Of a DNA stretch of 64,000 nucleotides, positions 43,831 through 54,905 are shown in pieces. Origin of the DNA: Diphasiastrum complanatum. Lineage: Eukaryota; Streptophyta; Lycopodiopsida; Lycopodiales; Lycopodiaceae. The stretch lies in assembly GCA_029204225.1 (NCBI GenBank), contig CM055113.1, forward strand, positions 15,405,471-15,469,470, given 5' to 3'. Positions within the stretch are counted from its first letter, which is position 1. Every line of letters starts with the position of its first letter. The position numbers were made by a program, and so were the translations under genes. The notes beneath the pieces were generated by a model that had not been told where the DNA came from, ran no database searches, and saw nothing but the letters and a program-made list of their open reading frames with translations.

Positions 43831-44090
43831 TAGTATCATTGTATTTGAGTCAAATTTGGTTTCTTAGTGTATTTCACACGTGCTAAGAGTGTTTGATCCT
43901 AACTTTGTCCATACTCCATCATTTGATGTGAAGTAGTTCTAGTTTTGGAGAGATTGAGATAGCTAGTGAGAATCATCTCACAGTTTGTTGCAAGATCTTG
44001 CATAGGAGATGGTAGCACACCATTATTGGATCCTATAGTGAGAGAGAAGCAACATTTTTTGTTCATCACTTTTATTTATCTCCACTTTAC

Positions 44091-45023
44091 ATGACTTCAT
44101 TGAGTTCATACTTGTTGCAACCAAGTGAGAGATTGTCTACTTCCAATTACTCAATATGGAAGTTGAGGATGGAGTCCATCTTGATACTCCAAGATGTGAT
44201 GGACATTGTACTTGGGATTGAGGAGGAGCCTCAAGTCCTTCAAGAAGTTCAAAAATACAAGAAGAGAGCTAGGATGGCTCTCCACTACATTAAGATGAAT
44301 GTCTCTAATGAGATATTGAGGGAGATTGGTGATTGTTTTACATCCAAGGAAGCTTGGGATTGTCTCAAGTCCATCTATGAGGCTAAGAACACCTCTAGGC
44401 TCCTCACTCTTAGAAATCAAATCTTCCAAAGTAGTCAAAAGAGTGATGAGAGTGCATCTAATGATGTTTTGACAGTCAAGGATATTCATAGGGAGCTTGC
44501 ATGTATTGGTGACTTAATCAATCAAAGTGAGCTAGTCCAAGTCATTCTCAATGGCTTGAGAGATGAATATGACAACCTTGTCCAATCCTATGCCATTAAG
44601 GAGGAGCTACCAAGTTTGGAGGCCCTTCAAAGTGTGCTTATTTATGAAGAATCAAGACAAGAGTACAAACTCTTGAGGATGGACAAGCTATCACTCCATC
44701 ATGATGATGGTAGTCTATTTGCCAAGCACAAAGAGAGGAGTAAGAAGCAACACCATCACTTCTCTAATGACAAAGCTAAAGACCAAGATGGAGAGGAGGA
44801 GGATACCTCTCATGCTTCTAATTCAAATCTCAAGAAGAAGAAGATCAAGTGCTTTTATTGTGGCAAGAAAGGCCATTATGCCACCAATTGCTTCAAGAAG
44901 AAGAATCAACTCAATCAAGCCAACATCACCAATGAGAAAGAAGACTATATTGCAAGTGATGGAGAAGGCTCTCTTATGGCATCAAGCTTCTCCTCTTCCA
45001 CCTTCAACAAGGATGACTCATAG
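44091..45023 (+). CDS. Copia gag polyprotein start
   Basis: 310 codons from an ATG at 44091. The N-terminus YLLQPSERLSTSNYSIWKLR and the ALHYIKMNVSNEILREIGD and EAWDCLKSIYEAKNTSRLL blocks are the copia gag core. CFYCGKKGHYATNC is an intact CCHC zinc knuckle (about residues 253-266) that packages RNA. The TAG at 45021-45023 sits where a Trp is normal just before YIDSGASSH, so one nonsense change cuts gag from protease. Confidence 0.9.
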   Translation: MTSLSSYLLQPSERLSTSNYSIWKLRMESILILQDVMDIVLGIEEEPQVLQEVQKYKKRARMALHYIKMNVSNEILREIGDCFTSKEAWDCLKSIYEAKNTSRLLTLRNQIFQSSQKSDESASNDVLTVKDIHRELACIGDLINQSELVQVILNGLRDEYDNLVQSYAIKEELPSLEALQSVLIYEESRQEYKLLRMDKLSLHHDDGSLFAKHKERSKKQHHHFSNDKAKDQDGEEEDTSHASNSNLKKKKIKCFYCGKKGHYATNCFKKKNQLNQANITNEKEDYIASDGEGSLMASSFSSSTFNKDDS

Positions 45024-45473
45024 TATATTGATAGTGGAGCATCTTCACATATGTGTGGCTCCAAGCACTCTTTTTCATCTATTATGCCTTATGATGGAGT
45101 CAAGAAGACCATATACATTGCAAGTAAGCATGAGTGCAATATTGAAAGAGTAGGGATTATTCCCTTGAAGCTTGCATCTTCCAAAGATCTCTTTCTCAAC
45201 AATGTTCTTTTTGTCCCAAAGCTTACAAAGAACATCTTAAGTGTTGGCCAACTTCTTGATAATGGCTTTGATGTCAATTTTAATATTGACAATTGTGTGA
45301 TCAAGAAGGATGGTGAGATCCTTGCATATGGATCAAGATTTGAAGGCATCTACAAACTGGATCCAAGTGAGAGTGCAAACTCTCTTGAGTCCAATATTTC
45401 AAAGGAGGATGATCACACAAGATGCACATATCTTGTCTCTTCAAGTATTATGGTGTATGATTATTCCTTATAA
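45024..45473 (+). pseudogene. Copia protease and pre-integrase region
   Basis: YIDSGASSHMCGSKHSFSSI carries the active-site D-S-G. LNNVLFVPKLTKNILSVGQL and NIDNCVIKKDGEILAYGSRF are the conserved section leading to the GAG-pre-integrase domain. It is in the gag frame, with a stop at 45471-45473 after sequence has been lost. Confidence 0.8.
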
Positions 45474-45503
45474 TTCAAAGCATATGTTGAGAAGAAATTC
45501 TCA

Positions 45504-46010
45504 TTGAAGATCAAAGCTTTGAGGAGTATTGGAGCTCTTGAAGGAATAGCACCATATGAAGTTTTATTCAAGATGAAGCCTAAGGTTGATCACCTTAGTG
45601 AACTTGGTAGTGCTTGCTTTGCACATATTCCCTTGGAAACAAGGAGGAAGGATGATCCAAGCTCATGGATCATGATTGGATACTCATCCATAAAGGAGGC
45701 CTTTAGTGTCTTTACACTCTCTATCTCAAAAGTGATTGTGAATAGAGATGTCATGTTGCATGAAGATTCAATCTTGGAAGTGGCTGAGATGAAGGCTTCT
45801 CAAGAAGCATCACAAGTTATCTTTTTTGAAGGTATTCAAGTTACGATGGGGCCAAGGTGTGAGGAGGAGTTTCTTCTTCATATAATTTCAAGAAGATCTT
45901 CAAGATGCATGGCCGAGTCTTTATGGCTCACCTTACATGGCAAAGAGGGGCATCTTTCATGTTGTATCTACTACCAACACATTCATAAATGCTTCTCTTC
46001 CTTTGCTTGA
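45504..46010 (+). CDS. Copia integrase C-terminal segment
   Basis: GIAPYEVLFKMKPKVDHLSE, LGSACFAHIPLETRRKDDPS and SISKVIVNRDVMLHED are the region after the copia integrase core (compare RPSVNFLKPFGCTCSVNI at 54440). The core upstream and the RT downstream are deleted. The rest of the frame is not recognisable. Confidence 0.65.
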   Translation: MKIKALRSIGALEGIAPYEVLFKMKPKVDHLSELGSACFAHIPLETRRKDDPSSWIMIGYSSIKEAFSVFTLSISKVIVNRDVMLHEDSILEVAEMKASQEASQVIFFEGIQVTMGPRCEEEFLLHIISRRSSRCMAESLWLTLHGKEGHLSCCIYYQHIHKCFSSFA

Positions 46011-46521
46011 AATGCTATCTTGCTTCATTGAATTTTTTGGATCTCAAAGTTCAAGAAAAGCTATACTAGTTTTGTATGATGCTTATGGTATGGACATGTT
46101 TCTTGTCATTATTGACTTAGATATGTTTCTAATACTTTTTGAAAGCAAGATATTGTATTGTCAAAAGTATGCTCTTGGTTCTAGTAAGAACAAGATTGAG
46201 CTTGGTACTCACTTTTTTGAAAATCATGTTTTCACATGTTTTGAGGCAAATTGTAAACTCCTCTTGAGATTAAGTGAAGCATCCAAAGTGGAAACTTACA
46301 TCCTTGAGAGAGTAACTAGCCTAAAAAAGATCAAGGTAGTCTTTGATATCAAGATTAGATCCATCATGGATATAGTTCATTGTATGTGGACTAGTCAAGC
46401 TAGAAAGCATAATCTTGATAACCATCATTGTTTTACATCTTATGGTCTTGATCTCCATGATCCTTATGAGGCTAGGAAGCCGCAGATTTTTCTATTTATG
46501 GTGCATCCATCATACAAGTGA
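45937..46521 (+). CDS. Unrecognised ORF in place of RT
   Basis: 194 codons, hydrophobic N-terminal half (LLEMLSCFIEFFG, MDMFLVIIDLDMFLILFESK). It lacks the RT palm motifs. The phrase around SEASKVE (46275) also occurs at 55002 downstream of another copia element, so it belongs to the family's 3' region. The function is unknown. Confidence 0.4.
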   Translation: MAKRGIFHVVSTTNTFINASLPLLEMLSCFIEFFGSQSSRKAILVLYDAYGMDMFLVIIDLDMFLILFESKILYCQKYALGSSKNKIELGTHFFENHVFTCFEANCKLLLRLSEASKVETYILERVTSLKKIKVVFDIKIRSIMDIVHCMWTSQARKHNLDNHHCFTSYGLDLHDPYEARKPQIFLFMVHPSYK

Positions 46522-46756
46522 ACTTTCAAAGCAAAGATCATCATCAAGCATGGAGGAAGCCCATGATCATAGTGGCATATTGGTGGAGCACTCTTCAAAG
46601 GCATTGGCAAGAGATCTCTACCAAAGAGATCTTATCATGGATATGGTGAGGGTGCTGCTATGATGGATCTTCTTATGCATACCAAAGGATCCACTCACAA
46701 ATATTTACAAACTTCTCAAGTGATCTAGTACCTTTCCAAGCTATTTTTTTGAGGAG

Positions 46757-47546
46757 TGTGAGAAATTGGCAAAAATCTAGCTTGGTATTTTTTATGATAG
46801 AAGTTTGTAAGTGAATCTCACATGTGTGGAGGATGTTCCCAAGTGTGGAGAGTTGTAAAGTAAATCAAAATGTTTGATATAGGAGTCTCATAGAATTTCA
46901 TAGTCAAGCATTTAGGTGTAGGATGTTGATAGGGTCAAATTTGGCATAGATGACAAATTATCCATTTCCACTTGTAATGCCACTATTGGGCCAAAATAGA
47001 GTAGGAGCCCAAACTCATGCCAGTTAGAGTGTAGACAAGTGTAATGTTTTTGTTTGATGAAGTTTAAGAGGTCCAATAGGATTTAGATGTGGAACCATGA
47101 GTGGTCCAATCGAATTTGAGGTTTGTTGGAAAATGGTCCAATAGGATTAAGAGGTGGCAAAGTGTGGTCCAGTCATAGTTAAGCATAGTGGTAGCTCGTG
47201 GATCTACTAGTATCATTGTACTCCTCATTTGGATCTAATTGATTTTGAGATTGAGTGGATTTTGAGTGTAAGTGATTTTCTAGCTTTCTCTCTCTACCCG
47301 AGAGCTATTGATAATTTTCTCTCTCTACCCAGGGAGAGCAGCTTATTTTTACTTAGATTACTTTTGGAACACTTCCCACATGTGTGAGTGAGAGTTGGAA
47401 GTGATTGAATGCATGTAGTAGTGTGTTTTTGCCATAGAATCAAAGATAGATCTTGAATCTCAGTCTAGTCTTGATCTTGGTGCATCTACACACCTTAGGA
47501 GATCACAAGTACATGTTGTGGACAATCCACACGTGTGAATTCAACA
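46757..47546 (+). repeat. Right LTR of the copia element
   Basis: 790 bp, TGTGAGAAATTGG...GTGTGAATTCAACA, preceded by a weak purine tract (GAGGAG). It contains a GGTCCAAT cluster (47071-47175) and three CACA[TC]GTGTG palindromes (46818, 47375, 47527). Confidence 0.8.
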
Positions 47547-47551
47547 GTAGT
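47547..47551. repeat. Target-site duplication GTAGT (right)
   Basis: Second copy of the 5-bp duplication flanking the copia element. Confidence 0.8.
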
Positions 47552-47594
47552 GATCACTCATAATGTTAAAATTTGGATACTGTAGTCCTCCCAG

Positions 47595-48013
47595 CAGGTT
47601 GATTTTGTCAACTGTGGTTGATATACGGTATGCAATGCCAAACACTTTTTCAATTGGCTTGCACTACATGATGGACTTCCTAATCTGGAATAGACAATCT
47701 TCGATTAATAACATTTAATTATGTTTTTGTTTTTTTTTCATAATCAAATTCCTAATAGTTAATCTTTGATTAATAACATTTAACTGTGTTTATGTTTTTT
47801 TCAGTTTAAATGCCCGAAGGTCTCCCCAATGAAGATAATGCACTTCATGTAGGAGACCATAAAGCTTGTAATCGAAAATTCATATCCAATTGTAGTGGCA
47901 GAGTGTTCTCCACCCAAGCTACTTCCAACTGGAGAAATGGATTTAGAGATCATAGATAGTTGATACTGATAAAAAAACATCTCTCTTGATGTGGATGAGA
48001 TACATGTACACAA
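47595..48013 (+). other. Exon-like segment 1, unrecognised
   Basis: A CAG acceptor-like site at about 47596 opens LILSTVVDIRYAMPNTFSIG and HYMMDFLIWN. A second strong acceptor (TTTTTTTCAG at about 47802) opens FKCPKVSPMKIMHF, then LVIENSYPIVVAECSPPKLL and PTGEMDLEIIDS, ending TGA near 47962 with one internal TAG. I do not recognise the protein. Confidence 0.3.
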
Positions 48014-48117
48014 AATTTTAATAAAAATATATTTATAGTTTTCTATGGTTGTTCTTACTTGTTTGTTTTTCTGTTATTAATTCAGGTTATGATTCATTCA
48101 TCTTCAATTTCTACGGT

Positions 48118-48330
48118 TTTCCGACATGTTTGTTTTTCATAGCCTTGGTCTACCTTGCCTTTACCATGGTTTTTTTTGGATAAGTTCAGAAAGATGATCT
48201 GATCGAACCTTTGCCACAACCAATCCAAACATGCGACATTAGTTCACTTAGATTTGTTGCACCAAACCTTTGATCAGATCATCTTCTGAACATATCCAAA
48301 TATGCCAAGACAAGGACAATACAGACAAGG
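48118..48330. repeat. MITE-like imperfect inverted repeat
   Basis: TTTGGATAAGTTCAGAAAGA with TGATCTGATC on the left pairs with the reverse complement of GATCAGATCATCTTCTGAAC with ATATCCAAAT on the right, with about 70-80 bp between. Outer parts (CCTTGGTCTACCTTGCC / GGCAACACAGACAAGG-type) also pair roughly. No ORF and no clear duplication. Confidence 0.5.
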
Positions 48331-48419
48331 CAACACAGACAAAAAATACAATCAATATACACGAGACTTCAACAAGGGCAAGCATCGATTCGATATCTGA
48401 GTGTGGTGGTCACTGGAGT

Positions 48420-48570
48420 TCAAGTGACTGAAGACCTCCCCAATGGAGATAATGCATTTCCTGCAGGAGACAATGAATCTTGTTATCGAAAACTCATATT
48501 ATCCAGTTGCAATTACATTGTGTTTTGCACCATGGAAATGGAGATCATAGAAATGAAAGAGCCTCATAGA
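48420..48570 (+). other. Exon-like segment 2, duplicate of 47815-47960
   Basis: Reads KTSPMEIMHFLQETMNLVIE, NSYYPVAITLCFAP, aligned residue by residue to KVSPMKIMHFM.ETIKLVIE, NSYPIVVAECSPP in segment 1. The two sites are about 610 bp apart. Confidence 0.45.
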
Positions 48571-48956
48571 AAAAGTGGTTCATATATTTTCAAAAATGAT
48601 GTATACAAAAAATTGTATTACATAATACAAAATTTCATAGTTCATAATCTATGGATCTTCAATATCGATGGATGTTCCAATATCTTTGTATTTTATATGC
48701 TCTTCCTACCTTACTCTTACCTACACAAGAGAAATTGTTTTAGTTAATATATTTTATGAAACTGATTCACTTTAAAATAGAAAAAAAATGAATATTTTTA
48801 TATGGCATAACGTACCTTTACACCATTCAATCAAAATTGATAGTACTGAGGTAGATCGAATTGCAACATGTCTAGTTCTGATCGAATGTGATTGAGACAC
48901 CAATCTTCCTCGACTTCAACCATTGCAAGAATGTTGTCATTTCTTTTCACTATTAT

Positions 48957-49578
48957 CTAAAGTTGCTCTTGAGAGTTTGTACCAAAATCTTGATCAAGTG
49001 GCTTCCAAACATTTTTGTATTTATTCCATCTTCTATAATATAGTAGCAAAGTGAGCATTTGTTTTTCGATATGATATCTAAATGTCATGGATGAGTAACA
49101 TACTATGCAATCAACTTGCTGATTTTGTTTTGTATCCCAACCATCATCCAACAACTCGGTGATTATTTCAACAAAAAAACATTGTTTTCATTTTTCGAAC
49201 GTTGCATTTGAAAAAAACATCAACAAAAATAGTAAAAGGTAGATACCAACTTAATCTATTATTCTTTGATCCAGTACTACATTTTAATATACTCTGAATA
49301 TCAATATATAGCCTAGATCAAAAACTTTCTAAAATTGTTGCATAAGGAGAAATCCATTCCACACTCGAAAAATCTGGTAGAGGGTATGGCTCTAATCTAC
49401 CAACTAAACCAGTTTTACCAAGAAAAAAGGTGTGATCATAAAAGAAAACTCCTGACTCTAAAAGTGATTTTGGAGAACGACCTTTATATTGTAAAATATC
49501 GATATCCGAATGTATGACATCGATTATTCCTACAATCGATTGAATTGTTTGCCATTCAACAAAATTTAATGGATACAA
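48957..49578 (-). other. Two unrecognised minus-strand ORFs
   Basis: 49578-49318 (86 codons: FVEWQTIQSIVGIIDVIHSD, YKGRSPKSLLESGVFFYDH) and 49154-48957 (65 codons: VDCIVCYSSMTFRYHIEKQM). The composition looks protein-like rather than random, and neither has a retroelement motif. They could be exons of one host gene or of a DNA transposon. Confidence 0.3.
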
Positions 49579-49639
49579 ATATACAAAACCAACAAAAACA
49601 TATATAATTTAAAGAAAATACTGACTCTAAAGAAATTAA

Positions 49640-50780
49640 ATCTAAAAACTTACAATTGTATTTTATTTTGTCATTTGGATTCAAATCATGAATGTTGAGC
49701 TCATTGTGAAGATAAGCATGCTGAACTAAAATTTTTGTGATAGATTGACCGGCAGGTGATTATCTTGCCTTTCCAAGAGCTTCTATATATGTTATCAGAT
49801 CTTTTACTTTTTTGAAATGAGCCTTTTGCAGAGGGATACATCAAGATTCATTGATATTTTCGATATATTCTTGATATCCATTGATCTTTTGCATTTGTTT
49901 CATTGCAATTATTTATTGCATCAATGGTTCCTCTTGGTCTCCAATTATGTGTAGCCATTAGTCGAAAATACGAGTACGCAAGCTGAGAACGGAGAGAATG
50001 TAGAGATTGCGAGGTAAACCTAAGAATGAAAATCCAAAATAAGAGATAGAATGAAGAAAATGAGAGGTATACCTATGAATGAGAAAAAGTTCCTAAACTA
50101 CAAGGACTAGTTAACTACAGTTTATGACTATTGATGTCAATAACAACCTCGAGTGTACAATGACGGGAAGCATAAGAGTATTCAGGCAATAACTATGGTC
50201 CAATCACAATTGTTTGTTCTGCCCGGTGGGATATTTGAAAATCACAAAAATTTGGCCGGGAAAGTTAAATACAATTTACGTCCGTCAACCACTGTTACAG
50301 TTCGTCACAGATGGAAACCATTCATTTGGACACATAAGCGTTGAAAGCGTGCAAAGTCAAAAATAGCATCTTGACAAAGGGCCCATTTTGAGTTCTAATA
50401 TTTTCTAATGCATGCTTGAAGGTTGTACTATCTTTGATCCTATTTTGTAGGGGTCAAAATAGCTTTATTTGACTATTTTCCAATTTTCTTCAATCTATGA
50501 AGCATTGTTTGGATCTTTGATCCTATGTATGGATGAGACTTATTAAATGATAAATCTGAATTTTTCAAGCTATTTCACATGTGTGAACTCAGATTACCTT
50601 CATCCACTCTTGCTTTGGAAAATAGAGAGCATTTTTTGACTACCACCTAGAAATTGTCATTTTTGTCTATCTTCAAGTTCATAAGTCAATTAGTACTTGA
50701 TTCCATTGAGATCTTAAGATTGCAATTGACTGGATTGAACCTCTAAAAAAATTCTTATTGTAAGTCAGAATCAATTTCTA
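49640..50780. other. Non-coding; copia leader at the right
   Basis: Nothing recognisable from 49640 to 50350 except a 63-codon plus-strand ORF (50153-50344). From about 50400 the AT-rich text with TTCACATGTGTGAA (50574) resembles the LTR/leader of the copia gag that starts at 50785. Confidence 0.35.
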
Positions 50781-50784
50781 AGAT

Positions 50785-51240
50785 ATGACCACAAGTGAAT
50801 CTTATCTATTAGACCAAAGTGAGAGACTCACGTCTACCAACTATGGTACATGGAAGATAAGGATAGAATCTATCCTTGTACTTCAAGATCTAATAGATAA
50901 AGTGAATGGGAATGAGGAGGAGCCTAGTAATCCTCAAGATATTCCCAAATTCAAGAAAAGAGCACGTGTTGCTCTTCATGTTTTGAAGCTAAATGTCTCT
51001 AATGAAGTTCTAAGAGAGATTAGCTCATGTCTTAATGCCCAAAGTGCATGGAGTACTCTTCAATCCATTTATGGGTCTAAGAACACTTCAAGAGTCCTTA
51101 CCCTTATAAATATGATCTTCCACAGTTTTCAAAGAAAGGATGAAAGTGCCTCATCCTATGTTTCTAGGGCCAAGGATATCCTTGCATAGATGATTCCATC
51201 GAATCCAAAGAAATTGTTCAAGTTATTTTGAATGACTTTG
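50785..51240 (+). pseudogene. Copia gag fragment
   Basis: ATG at 50785. YLLDQSERLTSTNYGTWKIR, ALHVLKLNVSNEVLREISSC and SRVLTLINMIFHSF match the gag at 44091. A stop lies at 51187-51189, and the region is cut at 51292 by another copia LTR, so gag is incomplete and has no knuckle. Confidence 0.8.
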
Positions 51241-51291
51241 TGAAAATATTGTAAAATTAAAATAAGTTTCACCCTTTATCGTTGCTATTTG

Positions 51292-52040
<749 letters not shown>

Positions 52041-52052
52041 TGGTATTAGAGC
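52041..52052 (+). other. Primer-binding site, tRNA-Met-like
   Basis: TGGTATTAGAGC immediately after the LTR; one change from TGGTATCAGAGC. Confidence 0.7.
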
Positions 52053-52633
52053 TTGTGTTGTAGGTTTTGAAAGGATCAAGCACATCTATCAAGAATTTGG
52101 AGGAGATATCAATGCTAGAGCATGCTAGATTGACTTCTACTCAAAAAATGAGTTTCTTGCATATGTAGATTGGATCTTTTGTAGATCAAAGCTTTGTAGA
52201 ACTTAAGGGATTTCGATTTCACACCATACTTGCTAGAAATAGCCAATTTTGGATGCAATACGAAGGTCACACTTGAGGCTACAAGATTCTATATCAAGTT
52301 ATAGGCAATTGCATGTAGAATTTGAAACAATCAAATTTTTTTATGATTTTGTCAAAACCCTAATTTTGATCGAATATTTATTTTGTGAGGTTACTTAACT
52401 TCATTAGATTGTGTTTCAATATTAAGAAGTGGCAAGAGTCATTAGATTGAGGATAGATCATAGGTTGATCAAGATTTCTACATTCTATTTGTTGATTTGC
52501 TAGATATAAGTGCTAGAAGAGAATTGAGAGGTTCCATATCTTTGTGACTTCTTTTTGGAAACATTTGTTTTATTTAAAAAGAGTGCTTCATGCATTGGAA
52601 CAAGTTGAAAGAGAAGGATCAAGTCATTGCAAC

Positions 52634-52963
52634 ATGGCTACATCAAGTGGATACATGTTGGAAGGCAATGATAGTCTTACCTCGACCAACTATTCATTGT
52701 GGAAAGTGAGGATGGAATCACTTCTTGAGATGAATGATGTTTTTTATATTGTTAAAGGTTTGGAGGAGAGGCCAGCAACACAACAAGAACAATGGAGGTA
52801 TGACAAGAGAGCTAACAGAGCTCTACACATTATCAAGATGAACGTTACCAATGAACTTCTTGAAGAATTTGGTAAGTGCACTTCATCAAGTGAGGCTTGG
52901 GAAGCTTTGAAGCAGATTTATGAATCCAAGTCTACTTCTAGAGTGATGACTCTAAGAAGATAA
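52634..52963 (+). pseudogene. Copia gag N-terminal part
   Basis: The true gag start is the ATG at 52634 (MATSSGYMLEGNDSL), because the gag at 63258 starts the same way; the longer upstream opening at 52544 is leader. STNYSLWKVRMESLLEMNDV and ALHIIKMNVTNELLEEFGK follow. A TAA at 52961-52963 ends it, and a one-base shift leads into the next frame at 52976. Confidence 0.85.
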
Positions 52964-52975
52964 ATCTTTTAATGT

Positions 52976-54136
52976 TTGCAAAGGAATGAAGAGAGTCCAA
53001 ATACTTTTGTTTTGAGAGTAAAACCTTTGAATGATGAGTTGGCTTGCATTGATGAGAGCATTAAGGAAGGAGAGCTTGTTCAGGTTATTCTTAATGGTTT
53101 GTTGGATGCTTATTCTAACATTGTCCAAAGTCTTTCTATTCAAAGAACTTTGCCAAGTTTGATTGATCTTCAAGAGATCTTGATGAATGAAGAATATAGG
53201 CTTCAAGCAAGAGGTGGATCTTCATCAACATCTCAAGTTGAAGGGAAGGCTATGTTTATCAAGGGCAAAAACAAAAGCAAGTGGTCTAAAGAGCAAGATC
53301 AGAGGGAGGCTTCTTCAAATGGTAAAAGGAAAGACAGGTCAAAGCTAAAGTGCTTCTATTGTGGCATCAAAAGACACTTTGCAAGTGAGTGCTACAAGAA
53401 GAAGAGAGCTCAAGGAGACAAGCAAGGTAATCTTACTCATGATGAAGATGGTTTGGATGTTCAAAACCCAAATGATGATGCTTTTGTGATGTCTTCATGT
53501 ATGCTTGCTAATGATGGAGATCTAGATCCATGGTGGATTGATAGTGGTGCAAGCTCACACATGACTTTTCACAAAGAGTACTTCACTTCTTTGTTGGAAT
53601 ATGAAGATGACAAGAAGGTGATATACATGGCCAATGATGGTGAGTGTGCAATCAAAGGGATTGGCACAATTCATATTTCTCTGTCTACCATACCTTCCAT
53701 TACCAAGAGTTTACTTAGTGTGAGTCAATTGTTAAGTAAAAGTTTCAAATTTGAGTTTGATGGAAATGCTTGCATGATCAAAAGGAGGGATATCTTGATT
53801 GCAAAAGGTAAAAGACAAGGGAAGTTGTTCAAACTAGATGCTTGTGTTATTGCTAACCAAGTTGGATGTGTGGAAAGTGATCAAATTCCTATTCAAGAGG
53901 TTTGGCATAAAAGGATGGGGCACCTCAAGTTCAATTCATTGGAGGTAATGGCTAAGAAGCAAGTTGTGATCATTGGTCTTCCAAGATCCTTAAGGAGCAT
54001 CAATCATGCTTGTGAGTCTTGTGCTTTGTCAAATTCACATAGACTACCTTATGCTAGATATACATCTAGATCTAAAAAGCCTTTTCAAGTTGTACATTCA
54101 GATATTCATGGAATTACTAGAATTATCAATGGATAG
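52976..54136 (+). CDS. Copia gag-protease-integrase, long open frame
   Basis: 386 codons. Gag end with the knuckle CFYCGIKRHFASEC (Gly-to-Arg inside), protease WWIDSGASSHMTFHKEYFTS (D-S-G intact), TKSLLSVSQLLSKSFKFEFD, GAG-pre-integrase VWHKRMGHLKFNSLEV with CESCALSNSHRLPY, and the integrase start QVVHSDIHGITRI carrying the first catalytic Asp. A TAG at 54134-54136 ends it. The best-preserved copia polyprotein part in the window after the gag at 63258. Confidence 0.88.
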   Translation: MQRNEESPNTFVLRVKPLNDELACIDESIKEGELVQVILNGLLDAYSNIVQSLSIQRTLPSLIDLQEILMNEEYRLQARGGSSSTSQVEGKAMFIKGKNKSKWSKEQDQREASSNGKRKDRSKLKCFYCGIKRHFASECYKKKRAQGDKQGNLTHDEDGLDVQNPNDDAFVMSSCMLANDGDLDPWWIDSGASSHMTFHKEYFTSLLEYEDDKKVIYMANDGECAIKGIGTIHISLSTIPSITKSLLSVSQLLSKSFKFEFDGNACMIKRRDILIAKGKRQGKLFKLDACVIANQVGCVESDQIPIQEVWHKRMGHLKFNSLEVMAKKQVVIIGLPRSLRSINHACESCALSNSHRLPYARYTSRSKKPFQVVHSDIHGITRIING

Positions 54137-54669
54137 TGGAGATAAGATGTATGTAACTTTCATTGATGATTTTAGTAGATTTTGTTGAATCTATCTACTA
54201 CAAAAGAGCAAAGATGAAGTGTATGATGTCTTTGTGAAGTTCAAGAATGCAAGGGAGAACCAATTTTCCACAAAGATCAAGTGCTTGAGGAGTGACAATG
54301 ATGGAGAGCACATATCAACCGAGTTCAAGGTGCTAATCTTCCAAAACCATTTTGGGATCAAGCTTTGTTGTGTGCTAAGTTTCTATGCAATATTAGAATG
54401 GAAGAACACCTATTGAGATGCTATTCAAGAGGAGGCCGAGTGTCAACTTTCTTAAACCTTTTGGATGTACTTGCTCTGTCAATATAACTCTTGATGATAG
54501 GACAAAGAAGGATCCATCTTCAAAGAAATGTATATTTGTTGGATATAGTGAGGTGAGTAAAGACTACAAGGTCTACGTTCCTACTACTAATAAGGTGATT
54601 ATTGGTAGAGATGTCAATTTTTATGAGGGAAATATTAGTTTGTATCATTTGATGTTGGAGTTGTACTAG
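54137..54669 (+). pseudogene. Copia integrase, broken
   Basis: KMYVTFIDDFSRFC-stop-IY, EVYDVFVKFKNARENQ and IKCLRSDNDGEHISTEFK (second Asp) run to about 54400. The stretch with the catalytic Glu is deleted, and the frame resumes at MLFKRRPSVNFLKPFGCTCS, KKCIFVGYSEVSKDYKVYVP. RT and RNase H are absent downstream. Confidence 0.75.
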
Positions 54670-54674
54670 CATTC

Positions 54675-54905
54675 TTGGCTGGTTTTGTTGATGGAAATGA
54701 AGCTATTGGAGGTTCGTTATATCATTCATTCATGATCAACTCATCAAGTGATGATGGCATCTTGTGGAAAGATGGAGATGGAGGCTCATTTATGAAGTTT
54801 CATGGTGGATACATGGCAAGAAAGGACAAAGAGGGAGGATACAAGCAAGCAAATGGTTATCATTCACATTTATTGTTTAGTTCTGTAATTTTCCAGAGAG
54901 AATAA
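54675..54905 (+). other. Copia 3' spacer ORF
   Basis: 76 codons, Gly/Ser-rich (GGSFMKFHGGYMARKDKEGG), in the position where copia 3' sequence is expected after the deleted RT. No recognised motif. Confidence 0.3.

Larger units (their letters stand above)
43300..47546 (+). mobile_element. Ty1/copia element with large internal deletions
   Basis: 4.25 kb bounded by GTAGT duplications. The left LTR lacks its 3' third and the primer site is gone. The order is gag, protease, pre-integrase, then the integrase C-terminal segment; the integrase core, RT and RNase H are absent. A 194-codon ORF (45937-46521) and about 235 bp of spacer fill the space before the right LTR. It is probably immobile without help, and cannot start reverse transcription normally without its primer site. 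Confidence 0.8.
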
